The position numbers and the translations under genes were made by a program. DNA of 12,660 bases from an uncultured Actinomycetes bacterium (GTDB lineage Bacteria > Actinomycetota > Actinomycetes > Nanopelagicales > Nanopelagicaceae): positions 1 to 12,660 of the forward strand of contig CAIYQS010000241.1 in NCBI GenBank assembly GCA_903928395.1, read 5' to 3'. Of this stretch, positions 1 to 6,149 are shown piece after piece. The stretch's first letter is position 1, and each line of letters starts with the position of its first letter. Below the pieces are notes generated by a model. The model was not told the origin of the DNA and made no database searches. It was given only the letters and a program-made list of their open reading frames with translations.

Positions 1-1160
1 CCTTGAATTCCCAAAATTGCGTGCGTAGTTGGATCAACAAGAAGTTTGAGAGACATTCCTTGTGCTCCGGGGTAATACCCCGCATGGGAAGAGGGGTGAT
101 TGTGGATAGCCACAAAAGCCTTCCCCGCAGCTTTCAGTCGCTTCTCATTCCACCCGGAGGTTGCGATTGTTAGATCAAATACTTTAACGATCGCAGTACC
201 TTGAGCGTCAACCTTTCGGATCTCTTTACCCGCAATGTGGTCGGCAACGGTGCGTCCATGTCTATTCGCAATGTTTGCCAACGGCACTAATGTCGCTGAA
301 CCGTCGAGTACATCTTTCTTCTCTGCGGCATCACCAATTGCATAGATGTTGGGATCACTTGTCAGGTTGAATTCATCAACTGCAATTCCACCGCGATCAC
401 CAATCACTAGACCAGCAGCTTTTGCTAACGAAACTTCTGGTTTCACGCCGATCGACATGATCAACATTTCGGCAGGAACGACAACGCCATTAGTTAGCGT
501 GACTGTGTCACTTGCGATCGAGGCAAGAGCTGAACCTAGAAAAAGGTCCACTCCATGTTTTTGAAGTTCCACCGCAACAAAAGTTGCCATTTCTGGATCC
601 AATGGAGCCAGAACTTGATCCTGAGCGTCAATTACCGAGGTTGCAATCCCCCGATGTATGAGGTTTTCGGCAAGTTCTATCCCGATAAAACCGCCTCCAA
701 TAATTGCGGCTGTCTTCGGTTGTCTGGATACTGAGGTAGCCATTGCTTCCACATCTTCGATATTTCGGAGCGAGAGCGCGCGATCCATACCAGGGATTTT
801 TGGTCGTATCGGAGCAGCTCCTGGACTCAAAATTAATTTGTCATACTTCAACTCATGGATTATTTCGCGTTGTACATATGAAAGAGACTTGTTAAGAGGA
901 TCAATGGACCTCACATCAGCACCGACTCGGACATCTAGCCTAAATCGCTTCCATAAACTATCCGGTGTTTGCAGAAGCAGTGACTCTTCATTATGGATAA
1001 TTCCTCCTACATAATAAGGAAGCCCACAATTCGCATAAGAGACATGGCCACTCTTTTCAAGGACGATGATTTCTGATTCTGCATCCAGCCGACGCAATCG
1101 TGCGGCCGCAGACATTCCACCTGCAACCCCACCGACTATCACGATTGTCTTCAAATTCAT
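1..1160 (-). CDS. CoA-disulfide / CoA-persulfide reductase-like FAD-NAD(P) oxidoreductase, 3' end beyond window
   Basis: Reading from ATG at 1160, 386 codons are open to the left edge, so the C-terminus is missing. The N-terminus has an FAD-binding Rossmann motif (IVGGVAGGMSAAARL, about residues 8-22), then the single-cysteine signature SYANCGLPYY with C45, typical of CoA-disulfide reductases and NADH oxidases that work through a CoA-S-S-Cys intermediate. A second dinucleotide motif (IIGGGFIGIELAEN, about 150-165) binds NAD(P)H, and YAIGDAA (about 274) is the second FAD motif. HAGYYPGA near the visible end matches the dimerisation region carrying the family's catalytic Tyr. The start overlaps the cstR stop by 4 bp (ATGA), implying translational coupling. 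In sulfide operons this family reduces CoA persulfide or CoA disulfide in the cytoplasm; that role is inferred from context. Some members carry a C-terminal rhodanese domain, which cannot be judged here. Confidence 0.88.
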   Translation of the reverse strand, partial: MNLKTIVIVGGVAGGMSAAARLRRLDAESEIIVLEKSGHVSYANCGLPYYVGGIIHNEESLLLQTPDSLWKRFRLDVRVGADVRSIDPLNKSLSYVQREIIHELKYDKLILSPGAAPIRPKIPGMDRALSLRNIEDVEAMATSVSRQPKTAAIIGGGFIGIELAENLIHRGIATSVIDAQDQVLAPLDPEMATFVAVELQKHGVDLFLGSALASIASDTVTLTNGVVVPAEMLIMSIGVKPEVSLAKAAGLVIGDRGGIAVDEFNLTSDPNIYAIGDAAEKKDVLDGSATLVPLANIANRHGRTVADHIAGKEIRKVDAQGTAIVKVFDLTIATSGWNEKRLKAAGKAFVAIHNHPSSHAGYYPGAQGMSLKLLVDPTTHAILGIQ

Positions 1161-1447
1161 GCCAAACTCAAGAATAGTTTTCGTAGTTTCTCTGAAACTG
1201 CTTTCTGATCGCTTCGTCCCTCAATAATGCATTCCTCAAGGCTGGCAGATATGAGAGTGAACGCGGCAGTATGTACTGCCTTGCTGACGGCAGACATCTG
1301 AGTGACAATTTCGTCACAATTGCGACCCTCTTCTAGCATCCGAACGATTCCACCAAGTTGTCCTTGGGCTCGCTTAATACGAGTCATGATCGCGGCAATG
1401 GTCTCCTCGTTTTGAAGGATGTGAGTAGGTGATTTATCAACGGTCAT
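1157..1447 (-). CDS. cstR: CsoR-family repressor, CstR-like persulfide sensor
   Basis: This is a 96-residue all-helical CsoR/FrmR/RcnR-family protein (RIKRAQGQLGGIVRMLEEG at 23-41, then C44, then QMSAVSKAVHTAAFTLISAS). The copper sensor CsoR uses Cys-His-Cys, with the second and third ligands 25 and 29 residues after the first. Here C44 is followed by Ser at +25 (S69) and Cys at +29 (C73), so the copper-binding His is missing while both cysteines remain. That is the pattern of CstR, which reacts with persulfides to form C-S(n)-C links and leaves DNA. The gene begins directly after the stop of the 56-residue gene (TAAATG) and its own stop overlaps the reductase start. It likely represses the operon through the palindrome at 3143-3168. 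Family is certain; sensing of persulfide rather than metal or aldehyde is inferred from the residues and from sqr. Confidence 0.88.
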   Translation of the reverse strand: MTVDKSPTHILQNEETIAAIMTRIKRAQGQLGGIVRMLEEGRNCDEIVTQMSAVSKAVHTAAFTLISASLEECIIEGRSDQKAVSEKLRKLFLSLA

Positions 1448-1618
1448 TTACGGTTTAACCTTTCGCTCCATTGGGTGGTGCCCCTTGCGAATCATTTTGA
1501 TCATCTTCAGATTTATTACGCAAAATCTCACAAACTGCATAGCGAGGTTTTTGCGTAGCCGTAGCGTCTTATCTGTTGGAAGTGGAGCACGTGCAATGCT
1601 CTCATCGGGATATTCCAT
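1448..1618 (-). CDS. Small basic protein (56 aa) in the sulfide operon, function unknown
   Basis: A short open frame lies between sqr and cstR. The ATG at 1618 has AAGGAG seven bases upstream (about 1626-1631); an in-frame ATG at 1624 is too close to that site. The stop TAA at 1448-1450 abuts the cstR ATG, and the sqr stop is 23 bp upstream, so the gene is embedded in the operon. The product starts MEYPDESIARAPLPTDKTLR and continues as a Lys/Arg-rich, hydrophobic segment (about residues 20-45, including NLAMQFVRFCVINLKMIKMI), ending RKGHHPMERKVKP. It could form an amphipathic or membrane-surface helix, similar in character to the C-terminal helix of the neighbouring SQR. It has one Cys (C33) and a His pair. 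I do not recognise the family. The ribosome-binding site and perfect packing make it a real gene rather than a spacer; a role as SQR partner is only a guess. Confidence 0.75.
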   Translation of the reverse strand: MEYPDESIARAPLPTDKTLRLRKNLAMQFVRFCVINLKMIKMIRKGHHPMERKVKP

Positions 1619-1641
1619 GGTCATTCTCCTTAACTCCGGAT

Positions 1642-3099
1642 TTACTCTGGAATCAAAAACCAGCCGAAGCGGGCCTTTGCCTTATATATAAATAGATAAT
1701 GGAGCATCAACTTGATCCAGTGACCAGCCAAGCCAATTTCCCCAAAGGTGTCATCCATACTTCGTCCAGTATTGGGATATGACTGAAAATCAGGTACAAC
1801 TGGATACATCGTCATTGATGCGGCTGATCCGACTCGTAACCCCGAACCCGCCGAAGCCACACACGCCGCACCCATTTCGGCCATTGAAGCAGTTCCTACC
1901 TGAGCCTCTGGGCCATTCTTAATCAATTCATTGATACTAATAATGGCAAGTTTGCCCATAATTCCAGAAGGCATGCCTGTGCGTGGCGGAGAAGGGGCGA
2001 TGAGAGTGCCATTGGGAGATTTACGTGGTTTAGAAATTTGATGAGGTGGTGCGAAGGCAATACCCACTGCAAAAATGTTGGGATACGAAGGATTGCGATA
2101 AGTCTTTGGCCAATCTGAAGCTAGCCACTCTTCGTATGGTTTACCAGAGTAGTCGGCATCAACCTTCATAAATCCAGAAGGAGCGAAGAGCGACGAGGAA
2201 ATGTCCGTTCCCGATTTGTCAAAAGCTTTAAGGTCTACCCCCTTGAAAGGTGGAAGCAGCATTGCAAAATCAAAACCTAAAATGCCTTTGGTTCCATCCA
2301 CTAATTCGTAATGGACCTCATTTGCTTCTACTTTTTCAACATGCGCTCCAAGAATTGCATGAATCCCGCGCTCACGGAAAAGCGACTCTGTCCATAACTT
2401 GCTCGTGGTTTGGAAACCTGATTGCGAGAAGACCAATCCCCCGACGCCAAAATCACCTAACTCATATTCGTTGGTGATGTATGTAATGTCCGCTAATTCT
2501 CGAACTCCAGCTGCTCGAATTTCGTGTTCGACATTGAAGGTGTACTCAAAAGCTGCGCCTTCACAAGTACAAGTGCCGTGACCCACTCCGATCGCCAATT
2601 TTTGGCGCATCCCAGTCTTCATAACAGCGATTACTTCTTGTAGCGATTTTGCGGCTTCCGTCGCATGACCAAAGGTACATACCGAAACGGTATGGCCATC
2701 AGGGCCAAGTCCAGGCGTTGCAGCAAAATTCAATTTTGGACCGGTGGCGTTAATCAAGTAGTCGTACTCGATCTTTGCAACTTCGCCACTCCGATTTGCA
2801 TCGGTGTAGGCAACGGTCACAAAGCCATTAGCTACCGTCGAGTCTCCCTCTGGGTGAATCTCTTGAGCGAGTGCTTGATGGAAAATGATTCCCATTTTCT
2901 TATAAACTGGCGCCAGCGGAAAAGTGACCTGGTCGGCCGACATTTTGCCAACCCCCACCCAGATGTTGGATGGAATCCAGTTATATTTTGAGTTCGGTGA
3001 TATAACAATGATCTCGTTCTTCTTGCCCAAAATCCTTTTGGCGTGCAGTGCAGCAGTGTGACCTGCAACCCCAGCGCCAAGGATTACGACTCTTGCCAT
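1642..3099 (-). CDS. sqr: Sulfide:quinone oxidoreductase-type flavoprotein
   Basis: The 485-residue product is a peripheral membrane flavoprotein expected to oxidise sulfide to persulfide or polysulfide and pass electrons to quinone. It begins with an FAD Rossmann motif (VVILGAGVAGHTAALHA, 4-20); NATGPKLNF (117-125) and PNIFAVGIAFAPPHQ (340-354) are the remaining FAD-contact regions. Candidate redox cysteines are C141, C177/C179 (GHGTCTCEGAAFEY) and C413 (MGAACVAS); SQRs use two or three Cys in comparable places. The C-terminal segment 459-485 (HWIKLMLHYLFIYKAKARFG, then WFLIPE) looks like the amphipathic membrane anchor. It is longer than most type I SQRs, with a Gly/Ala/Ser-rich insertion around 400-430. 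AGAGG lies six bases before the ATG. It heads the operon behind the palindromic operator. Flavocytochrome c sulfide dehydrogenase is a related alternative, but no cytochrome gene is present. Confidence 0.88.
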   Translation of the reverse strand: MARVVILGAGVAGHTAALHAKRILGKKNEIIVISPNSKYNWIPSNIWVGVGKMSADQVTFPLAPVYKKMGIIFHQALAQEIHPEGDSTVANGFVTVAYTDANRSGEVAKIEYDYLINATGPKLNFAATPGLGPDGHTVSVCTFGHATEAAKSLQEVIAVMKTGMRQKLAIGVGHGTCTCEGAAFEYTFNVEHEIRAAGVRELADITYITNEYELGDFGVGGLVFSQSGFQTTSKLWTESLFRERGIHAILGAHVEKVEANEVHYELVDGTKGILGFDFAMLLPPFKGVDLKAFDKSGTDISSSLFAPSGFMKVDADYSGKPYEEWLASDWPKTYRNPSYPNIFAVGIAFAPPHQISKPRKSPNGTLIAPSPPRTGMPSGIMGKLAIISINELIKNGPEAQVGTASMAEMGAACVASAGSGLRVGSAASMTMYPVVPDFQSYPNTGRSMDDTFGEIGLAGHWIKLMLHYLFIYKAKARFGWFLIPE

Positions 3100-3117
3100 T
3101 TCGAGCCTCTGTCTCTA

Positions 3118-3134
3118 GATCAGAACCTCTGATC
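3118..3134 (-). promoter_or_regulatory. Short inverted repeat in the sqr 5' leader
   Basis: GATCAGA and TCTGATC form a perfect 7-bp inverted repeat around a 3-base loop, between the predicted transcription start and the sqr ribosome-binding site (3106-3110). In RNA it would be a tight hairpin about 18 bases before the ATG. It may affect translation or message stability, or be a minor protein site; no function is established. Confidence 0.4.
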
Positions 3135-3142
3135 ACAAGAAT

Positions 3143-3168
3143 TCAGGATACCCCTAGGGGTATCCTGA
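3143..3168. promoter_or_regulatory. 26-bp perfect palindrome, probable CstR operator
   Basis: The core GGATACCCCTAGGGGTATCC (3146-3165) is extended by TCA on the left and TGA on the right, giving 26 bp of perfect two-fold symmetry. An A/T-flanked run of C followed by a run of G is the style of site bound by CsoR-family tetramers. It lies inside the predicted sqr promoter of an operon that encodes such a regulator, so autoregulation is the simplest reading. The match to CstR rather than CsoR cannot be decided from the site alone. Confidence 0.75.
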
Positions 3169-3173
3169 TGCAA
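3145..3173 (-). promoter_or_regulatory. Predicted sigma-70-type promoter of the sqr operon
   Basis: On the minus strand, TTGCAT (3168-3173) is a possible -35 and TATCCT (3145-3150) a possible -10, separated by exactly 17 bases. The spacer is almost entirely the palindrome core, so a bound repressor would block polymerase. The hexamers are only moderate matches, so the call rests mainly on spacing and operator position. The leader would be about 40 bases. Confidence 0.5.
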
Positions 3174-3203
3174 CTCCAGATATAGGTTCTATTATTTGGC
3201 TTA

Positions 3204-3277
3204 CGGGATGTGGCGCAGTTTGGTAGCGCACCAGGCTGGGGGTCTGGGGGTCGCGGGTTCGAATCCCGCTATCCCGA
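3204..3277 (+). tRNA. tRNA-Pro (anticodon GGG)
   Basis: This 74-nt cloverleaf starts with CGGGATG, which pairs with TATCCCG (3270-3276, one G-T pair). The anticodon stem CCAGG/TCTGG encloses CTGGGGG, giving anticodon GGG at 3238-3240, which reads CCC. The T arm is GCGGG-TTCGAAT-CCCGC and the discriminator is A3277. The next bases are CGA, so CCA is not encoded. TATTAT at 3190-3195 is a plausible -10 for this gene, divergent from sqr. Confidence 0.95.
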
Positions 3278-3297
3278 CGAAGGTTGTAAGTAATTAT

Positions 3298-4125
3298 TCA
3301 GTTTTTCTTTGGCGCCGCCGCGGCAAGTTTGGCCAAGAGTCCACCGTCAACACGAATGTCATCTCCAGTCATGAAGCTCGCTCGCGGGCTAGTCACAAAT
3401 GAAATAACGGCTCCAAGTTCCTGAATAGTTCCGGTGCGACCAAGAGCATGAGCGGATCCCCAATCATCAACTAAAGCTTGCATTCCCGCACTCGACCCGT
3501 CACTTAACAAACTAGCCGTGTTGCGCAACATCGGAGTGTCGATAGTTCCAGGGCTGATTGAATTAACTCGAACTCCGAAGCGTCCTTCGTCAAGCGCGAT
3601 GGCGCGTGCAAGTGAAAGCAGCGCGCCTTTGCTCGATGCATAGGCGACCACATTCTCTTGCGTCGCTGTTGCCTGCGCTGAAGCAATAATTGCGACACTC
3701 CCCGCAGGACGCTTTCGAATTTCAGGTAGCGCCGCCTTGCAGGCCAAAAAAACACCTTTGACGTTTACATTAAAGACTTCATCCCAGACTTCGATTGGAG
3801 TATCAACTGCTGTCCCATACCGCTGGATGCCTGCAGATGTCACTAAAACATCTAGCCGGCCATATTGCGCTAAGGCTAATGAAACAGCCAACTCCGAAGT
3901 CAAGGGATCATCGATCGGACCTGCTGTTGCCGTAGCGGTTCCGCCTGCGACCCGTATTTCTTGAACTACGAGATTGGCTTCATCCATCGTAAGACCATGG
4001 ACCACTACGGAAGCACCTTGCCTCGCTAATTCATTAGCTGCTCCCCTACCAATTCCACTTGATCCACCGGTCACGATTGCAACCCGTCCAACTTGTTCTC
4101 CTGGAAAATTAATACCTGAAGACAT
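3298..4125 (-). CDS. SDR-family NAD(P)-dependent dehydrogenase
   Basis: A classical short-chain dehydrogenase of 275 residues. ATG at 4125 is preferred over an upstream in-frame ATG at 4155 because AGGAAAGG (4132-4139) sits six bases before it; it then overlaps the lactonase stop by 17 bp. Motifs: cofactor-binding TGGSSGIG (19-26), NVNVKG (119-124), catalytic S149, Y162 and K166 (YASSK), and SPGTIDTP (191-198). The usual NNAG appears as TSAG (96-99). After the second strand there is VVHGLT without an obvious acidic residue, so NAD versus NADP preference is unclear. As third gene of a dehydrogenase-lactonase-SDR operon facing a sugar-acid dehydratase, it probably oxidises a sugar or a 2-keto-3-deoxy sugar acid (for example at C4, as in diketo-fuconate or diketo-rhamnonate routes). 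The substrate is inferred from context only. Confidence 0.88.
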   Translation of the reverse strand: MSSGINFPGEQVGRVAIVTGGSSGIGRGAANELARQGASVVVHGLTMDEANLVVQEIRVAGGTATATAGPIDDPLTSELAVSLALAQYGRLDVLVTSAGIQRYGTAVDTPIEVWDEVFNVNVKGVFLACKAALPEIRKRPAGSVAIIASAQATATQENVVAYASSKGALLSLARAIALDEGRFGVRVNSISPGTIDTPMLRNTASLLSDGSSAGMQALVDDWGSAHALGRTGTIQELGAVISFVTSPRASFMTGDDIRVDGGLLAKLAAAAPKKN

Positions 4126-4987
4126 TCGATGCCTTTCCTGAAACGTCGGATTCAACTACAAAAGTCATTCCAGCATTTTCGTGATCGTCATGCCAACCAT
4201 TGTCACCTATTGCCGTAGTGACTACCAGTGTCTTGAGGTCGGGGCCGGCAAAGGTGCAATTCGAAACGAATCGAACCGGAAAATTGATGGTGGCTAGCAG
4301 CTCAAATTCTGGCGAGAACTTTCGGATACATCCACCGTTCCAGAATGCAATCCAGAGTGACCCTTCGCTGTCCACGGTCATGCCGTCGGGATACTCCCCC
4401 GCTACTGGATCAAAATTCATTGCCACCCGCTGATTCGATATATCGCCTTCGCTGTAATCAAAGGCAAAGAGTGTGAAGGCCACGGTGTCGATCAAATAGA
4501 AGATGGTGGAATCCGGACTCCAATCCATCCCATTGCTCAATTTCATCCCAGAGAGCACGCGTTTAATCTGTTTGCCATCACTACTTATCCGGTGTAATCC
4601 GATCCGTTCAGTTTCGGCACTATAGGCACTAGTTCCCATCCAAATTTCTCCTGCTGGACCCACTTTGGCGTCGTTCCAACGCATGGGGATCGGATCAGGT
4701 AAACCATCAGCGTCCAAACGAGTTGGAAGAAGGTGCAAATCTCCGGTTATATCTCTAGTTACCGGACCATGAGCAGTACCCAGAACCAACCCGCCATTTA
4801 TTCGAGGGAGCACAAAACTGACATTCTCCGAGGTACCAATTTCACCCGAAGTTTCTTTAGCTAAATCGCGCCAGAGCACTCGATCGTTCAATATATCTAC
4901 CCAATAAATCAGGTTATGGTCTGTTCCGGTTGCAACCGGTCCTTCACCCACATGACATTTACGGGTATCCCATACCTTTGGTTTCAT
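4109..4987 (-). CDS. SMP-30/gluconolactonase/LRE-family sugar lactonase
   Basis: This 292-residue protein has the length of a six-bladed beta-propeller of the SMP-30/regucalcin family, soluble and metal-dependent, which opens aldonolactones to sugar acids. The metal ligands of the family are visible: E15 in GEGP, N152 in LSNGMDWSPD, and D201 in YPDGMTVDSEGSLWIAFW; N105 in RWNDAKVGPAGEIWMGT is the usual substrate-contact Asn. AAGGTG precedes the ATG. It starts 7 bp after the dehydrogenase stop and overlaps the SDR start, so the three genes are one transcript. It would hydrolyse the lactone made by the upstream dehydrogenase before dehydration by the enzyme at 6150-7868. Which sugar lactone is used cannot be read from the sequence. 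Confidence 0.9.
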   Translation of the reverse strand: MKPKVWDTRKCHVGEGPVATGTDHNLIYWVDILNDRVLWRDLAKETSGEIGTSENVSFVLPRINGGLVLGTAHGPVTRDITGDLHLLPTRLDADGLPDPIPMRWNDAKVGPAGEIWMGTSAYSAETERIGLHRISSDGKQIKRVLSGMKLSNGMDWSPDSTIFYLIDTVAFTLFAFDYSEGDISNQRVAMNFDPVAGEYPDGMTVDSEGSLWIAFWNGGCIRKFSPEFELLATINFPVRFVSNCTFAGPDLKTLVVTTAIGDNGWHDDHENAGMTFVVESDVSGKASNVFRY

Positions 4988-4994
4988 GGCTAGT

Positions 4995-6026
4995 TCACCT
5001 TAATAACAATCGTGGGTCGACATGAATTTTTGGTCCAGGCATTGCACCATCTCCACGATTGCCTTCGAGGCGATCAGCGACTTCGTGCATCGCAATTACT
5101 TCACTAATAAGCGGCTCCGGATTTACCGCACCAGAAGCAAAATAATTGATAGCGCCTTGCAAGCCAGGTGATGCGGACAAAATGCCAACTACGGTTACGT
5201 CCTGAAGTACTGCCACCCGAGTATCAATCAAACTCGGAGTACCCGACAAACCGATCAAAACCACCCGCCCTCCTGGGTAAACTTTTTTAAGTGCAAGGTC
5301 AGGCATAAAGTCCTGACTGGAAGCATCAATGACTGCGTCATATTCGCGCCCCTGGCTCTTAATGATTTCTGCTAAATCGTGAACATGGATGGGACCTAAC
5401 TGCTGTGCAAGGTCCAGCGCAGTTTTACGGTGCCCGGCGATGTGTACTTCAATACCTTTTGCCAACGCGAATTGCGCCGCTAATAACCCGATTGTTCCGG
5501 CTCCCAAGACAAGCAGTTTTTGATGAGGCACGAGTGCAGCTGCTTCTACGGCGCGAAGAGAATTTCCGGCGGGTTCAATCATCGCAGCCGTTGCAATAGA
5601 GATTGAAGCTGGAATTTCGAGGGCAAATCGTTCGGGAATCAACACCTGCTCCGCAAGGGCACCGCCCCAACCATCTGTAATTCCGAGTTCGATGCGATCA
5701 TCGCAGAGATAAGTCTTTCCCATGGCACACCGAGCGCAAAGTCCACACCCGAGCATTGTGTCGCCCGTGACTCGCTTACCAATCCAACTTTGTGAAACTC
5801 CAAGTCCCACTGCAGAAACGGTTCCTACCCATTCGTGCCCCAGTTGCACGGGAAATGTCGTTCGCCCTGATTTGTAGTAGGCCATTTCTCCTGTATATAG
5901 CTCGATGTCAGTGCCGCAGATTCCAACTCTTTCAACATCCACTAATAGTTGTCCAGCCTCCGCGATCAAATCTGGTACTTCCTTTATCTCTATCTTGCGA
6001 GGAGCGATCACAAGGAGTGCTTTCAA
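4995..6026 (-). CDS. Zinc-dependent medium-chain alcohol/polyol dehydrogenase
   Basis: A 343-residue MDR-superfamily dehydrogenase. The start is TTG at 6024-6026, giving the usual N-terminus MKALLV; a GGAAAGG-like site lies about 12 bases upstream. Catalytic zinc ligands are C37 (GICGTD), H64-E65 (GHEWVG) and probably E151 (EPAGNSLRAVE); the structural zinc lobe has C94, C97, C100 and C108. The NAD(P) motif is LGAGTIG (174-180). The family includes sorbitol, threonine, galactitol-phosphate and several sugar dehydrogenases. With the lactonase 7 bp downstream, oxidation of a sugar at C1 to a lactone is likely, though oxidation of a polyol or other sugar hydroxyl is possible. First gene of the leftward operon, divergent from the dehydratase. 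Confidence 0.9.
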   Translation of the reverse strand: MKALLVIAPRKIEIKEVPDLIAEAGQLLVDVERVGICGTDIELYTGEMAYYKSGRTTFPVQLGHEWVGTVSAVGLGVSQSWIGKRVTGDTMLGCGLCARCAMGKTYLCDDRIELGITDGWGGALAEQVLIPERFALEIPASISIATAAMIEPAGNSLRAVEAAALVPHQKLLVLGAGTIGLLAAQFALAKGIEVHIAGHRKTALDLAQQLGPIHVHDLAEIIKSQGREYDAVIDASSQDFMPDLALKKVYPGGRVVLIGLSGTPSLIDTRVAVLQDVTVVGILSASPGLQGAINYFASGAVNPEPLISEVIAMHEVADRLEGNRGDGAMPGPKIHVDPRLLLR

Positions 6027-6117
6027 TTACTAAACCAGCCTTTCCAGTAATCTCATTTCACGTAACCGAATCATGGCTGTTTACCTCGTGTTATAGTCGC
6101 CCACATACTAATTTGAA

Positions 6118-6138
6118 ATTCCAACTATTGGAATAGTT
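6118..6138. promoter_or_regulatory. Two interlocked palindromes in the divergent promoter spacer
   Basis: The 123-bp spacer 6027-6149 separates the two catabolic operons. ATTCCAA-CTA-TTGGAAT (6118-6134) and AACTATT-GG-AATAGTT (6123-6138) are both perfect 7-bp inverted repeats sharing bases, just upstream of the dehydratase ATG. TTTACC (6080-6085) and CATACT (6104-6109), 18 bp apart, could be its promoter, placing the repeats at or after the transcription start as a repressor site. No regulator gene is in the window. The promoter elements are weak matches. Confidence 0.5.
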
Positions 6139-6149
6139 AGTGAGCATCG

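Noticed and set aside
1..1160. Plus-strand frames at 346-564 and 658-1014
   Set aside because: They are antisense to an intact flavoprotein frame carrying clear FAD, NAD(P) and active-site Cys motifs.
1485..1691. Plus-strand 68-aa open frame
   Set aside because: It lies antisense over the 56-aa gene and the sqr end, has no good ribosome-binding site, and the minus-strand frame has operon packing and an AAGGAG site.
3254..3270. GCGGGTTCGAATCCCGC as a possible attachment repeat with 10693-10709
   Set aside because: The similarity is the conserved tRNA T arm present in both tRNA genes, not an att duplication.
4126..4155. Upstream ATG at 4155 as SDR start
   Set aside because: It would add ten residues not typical of the family and lacks the AGGAAAGG site that precedes the ATG at 4125.
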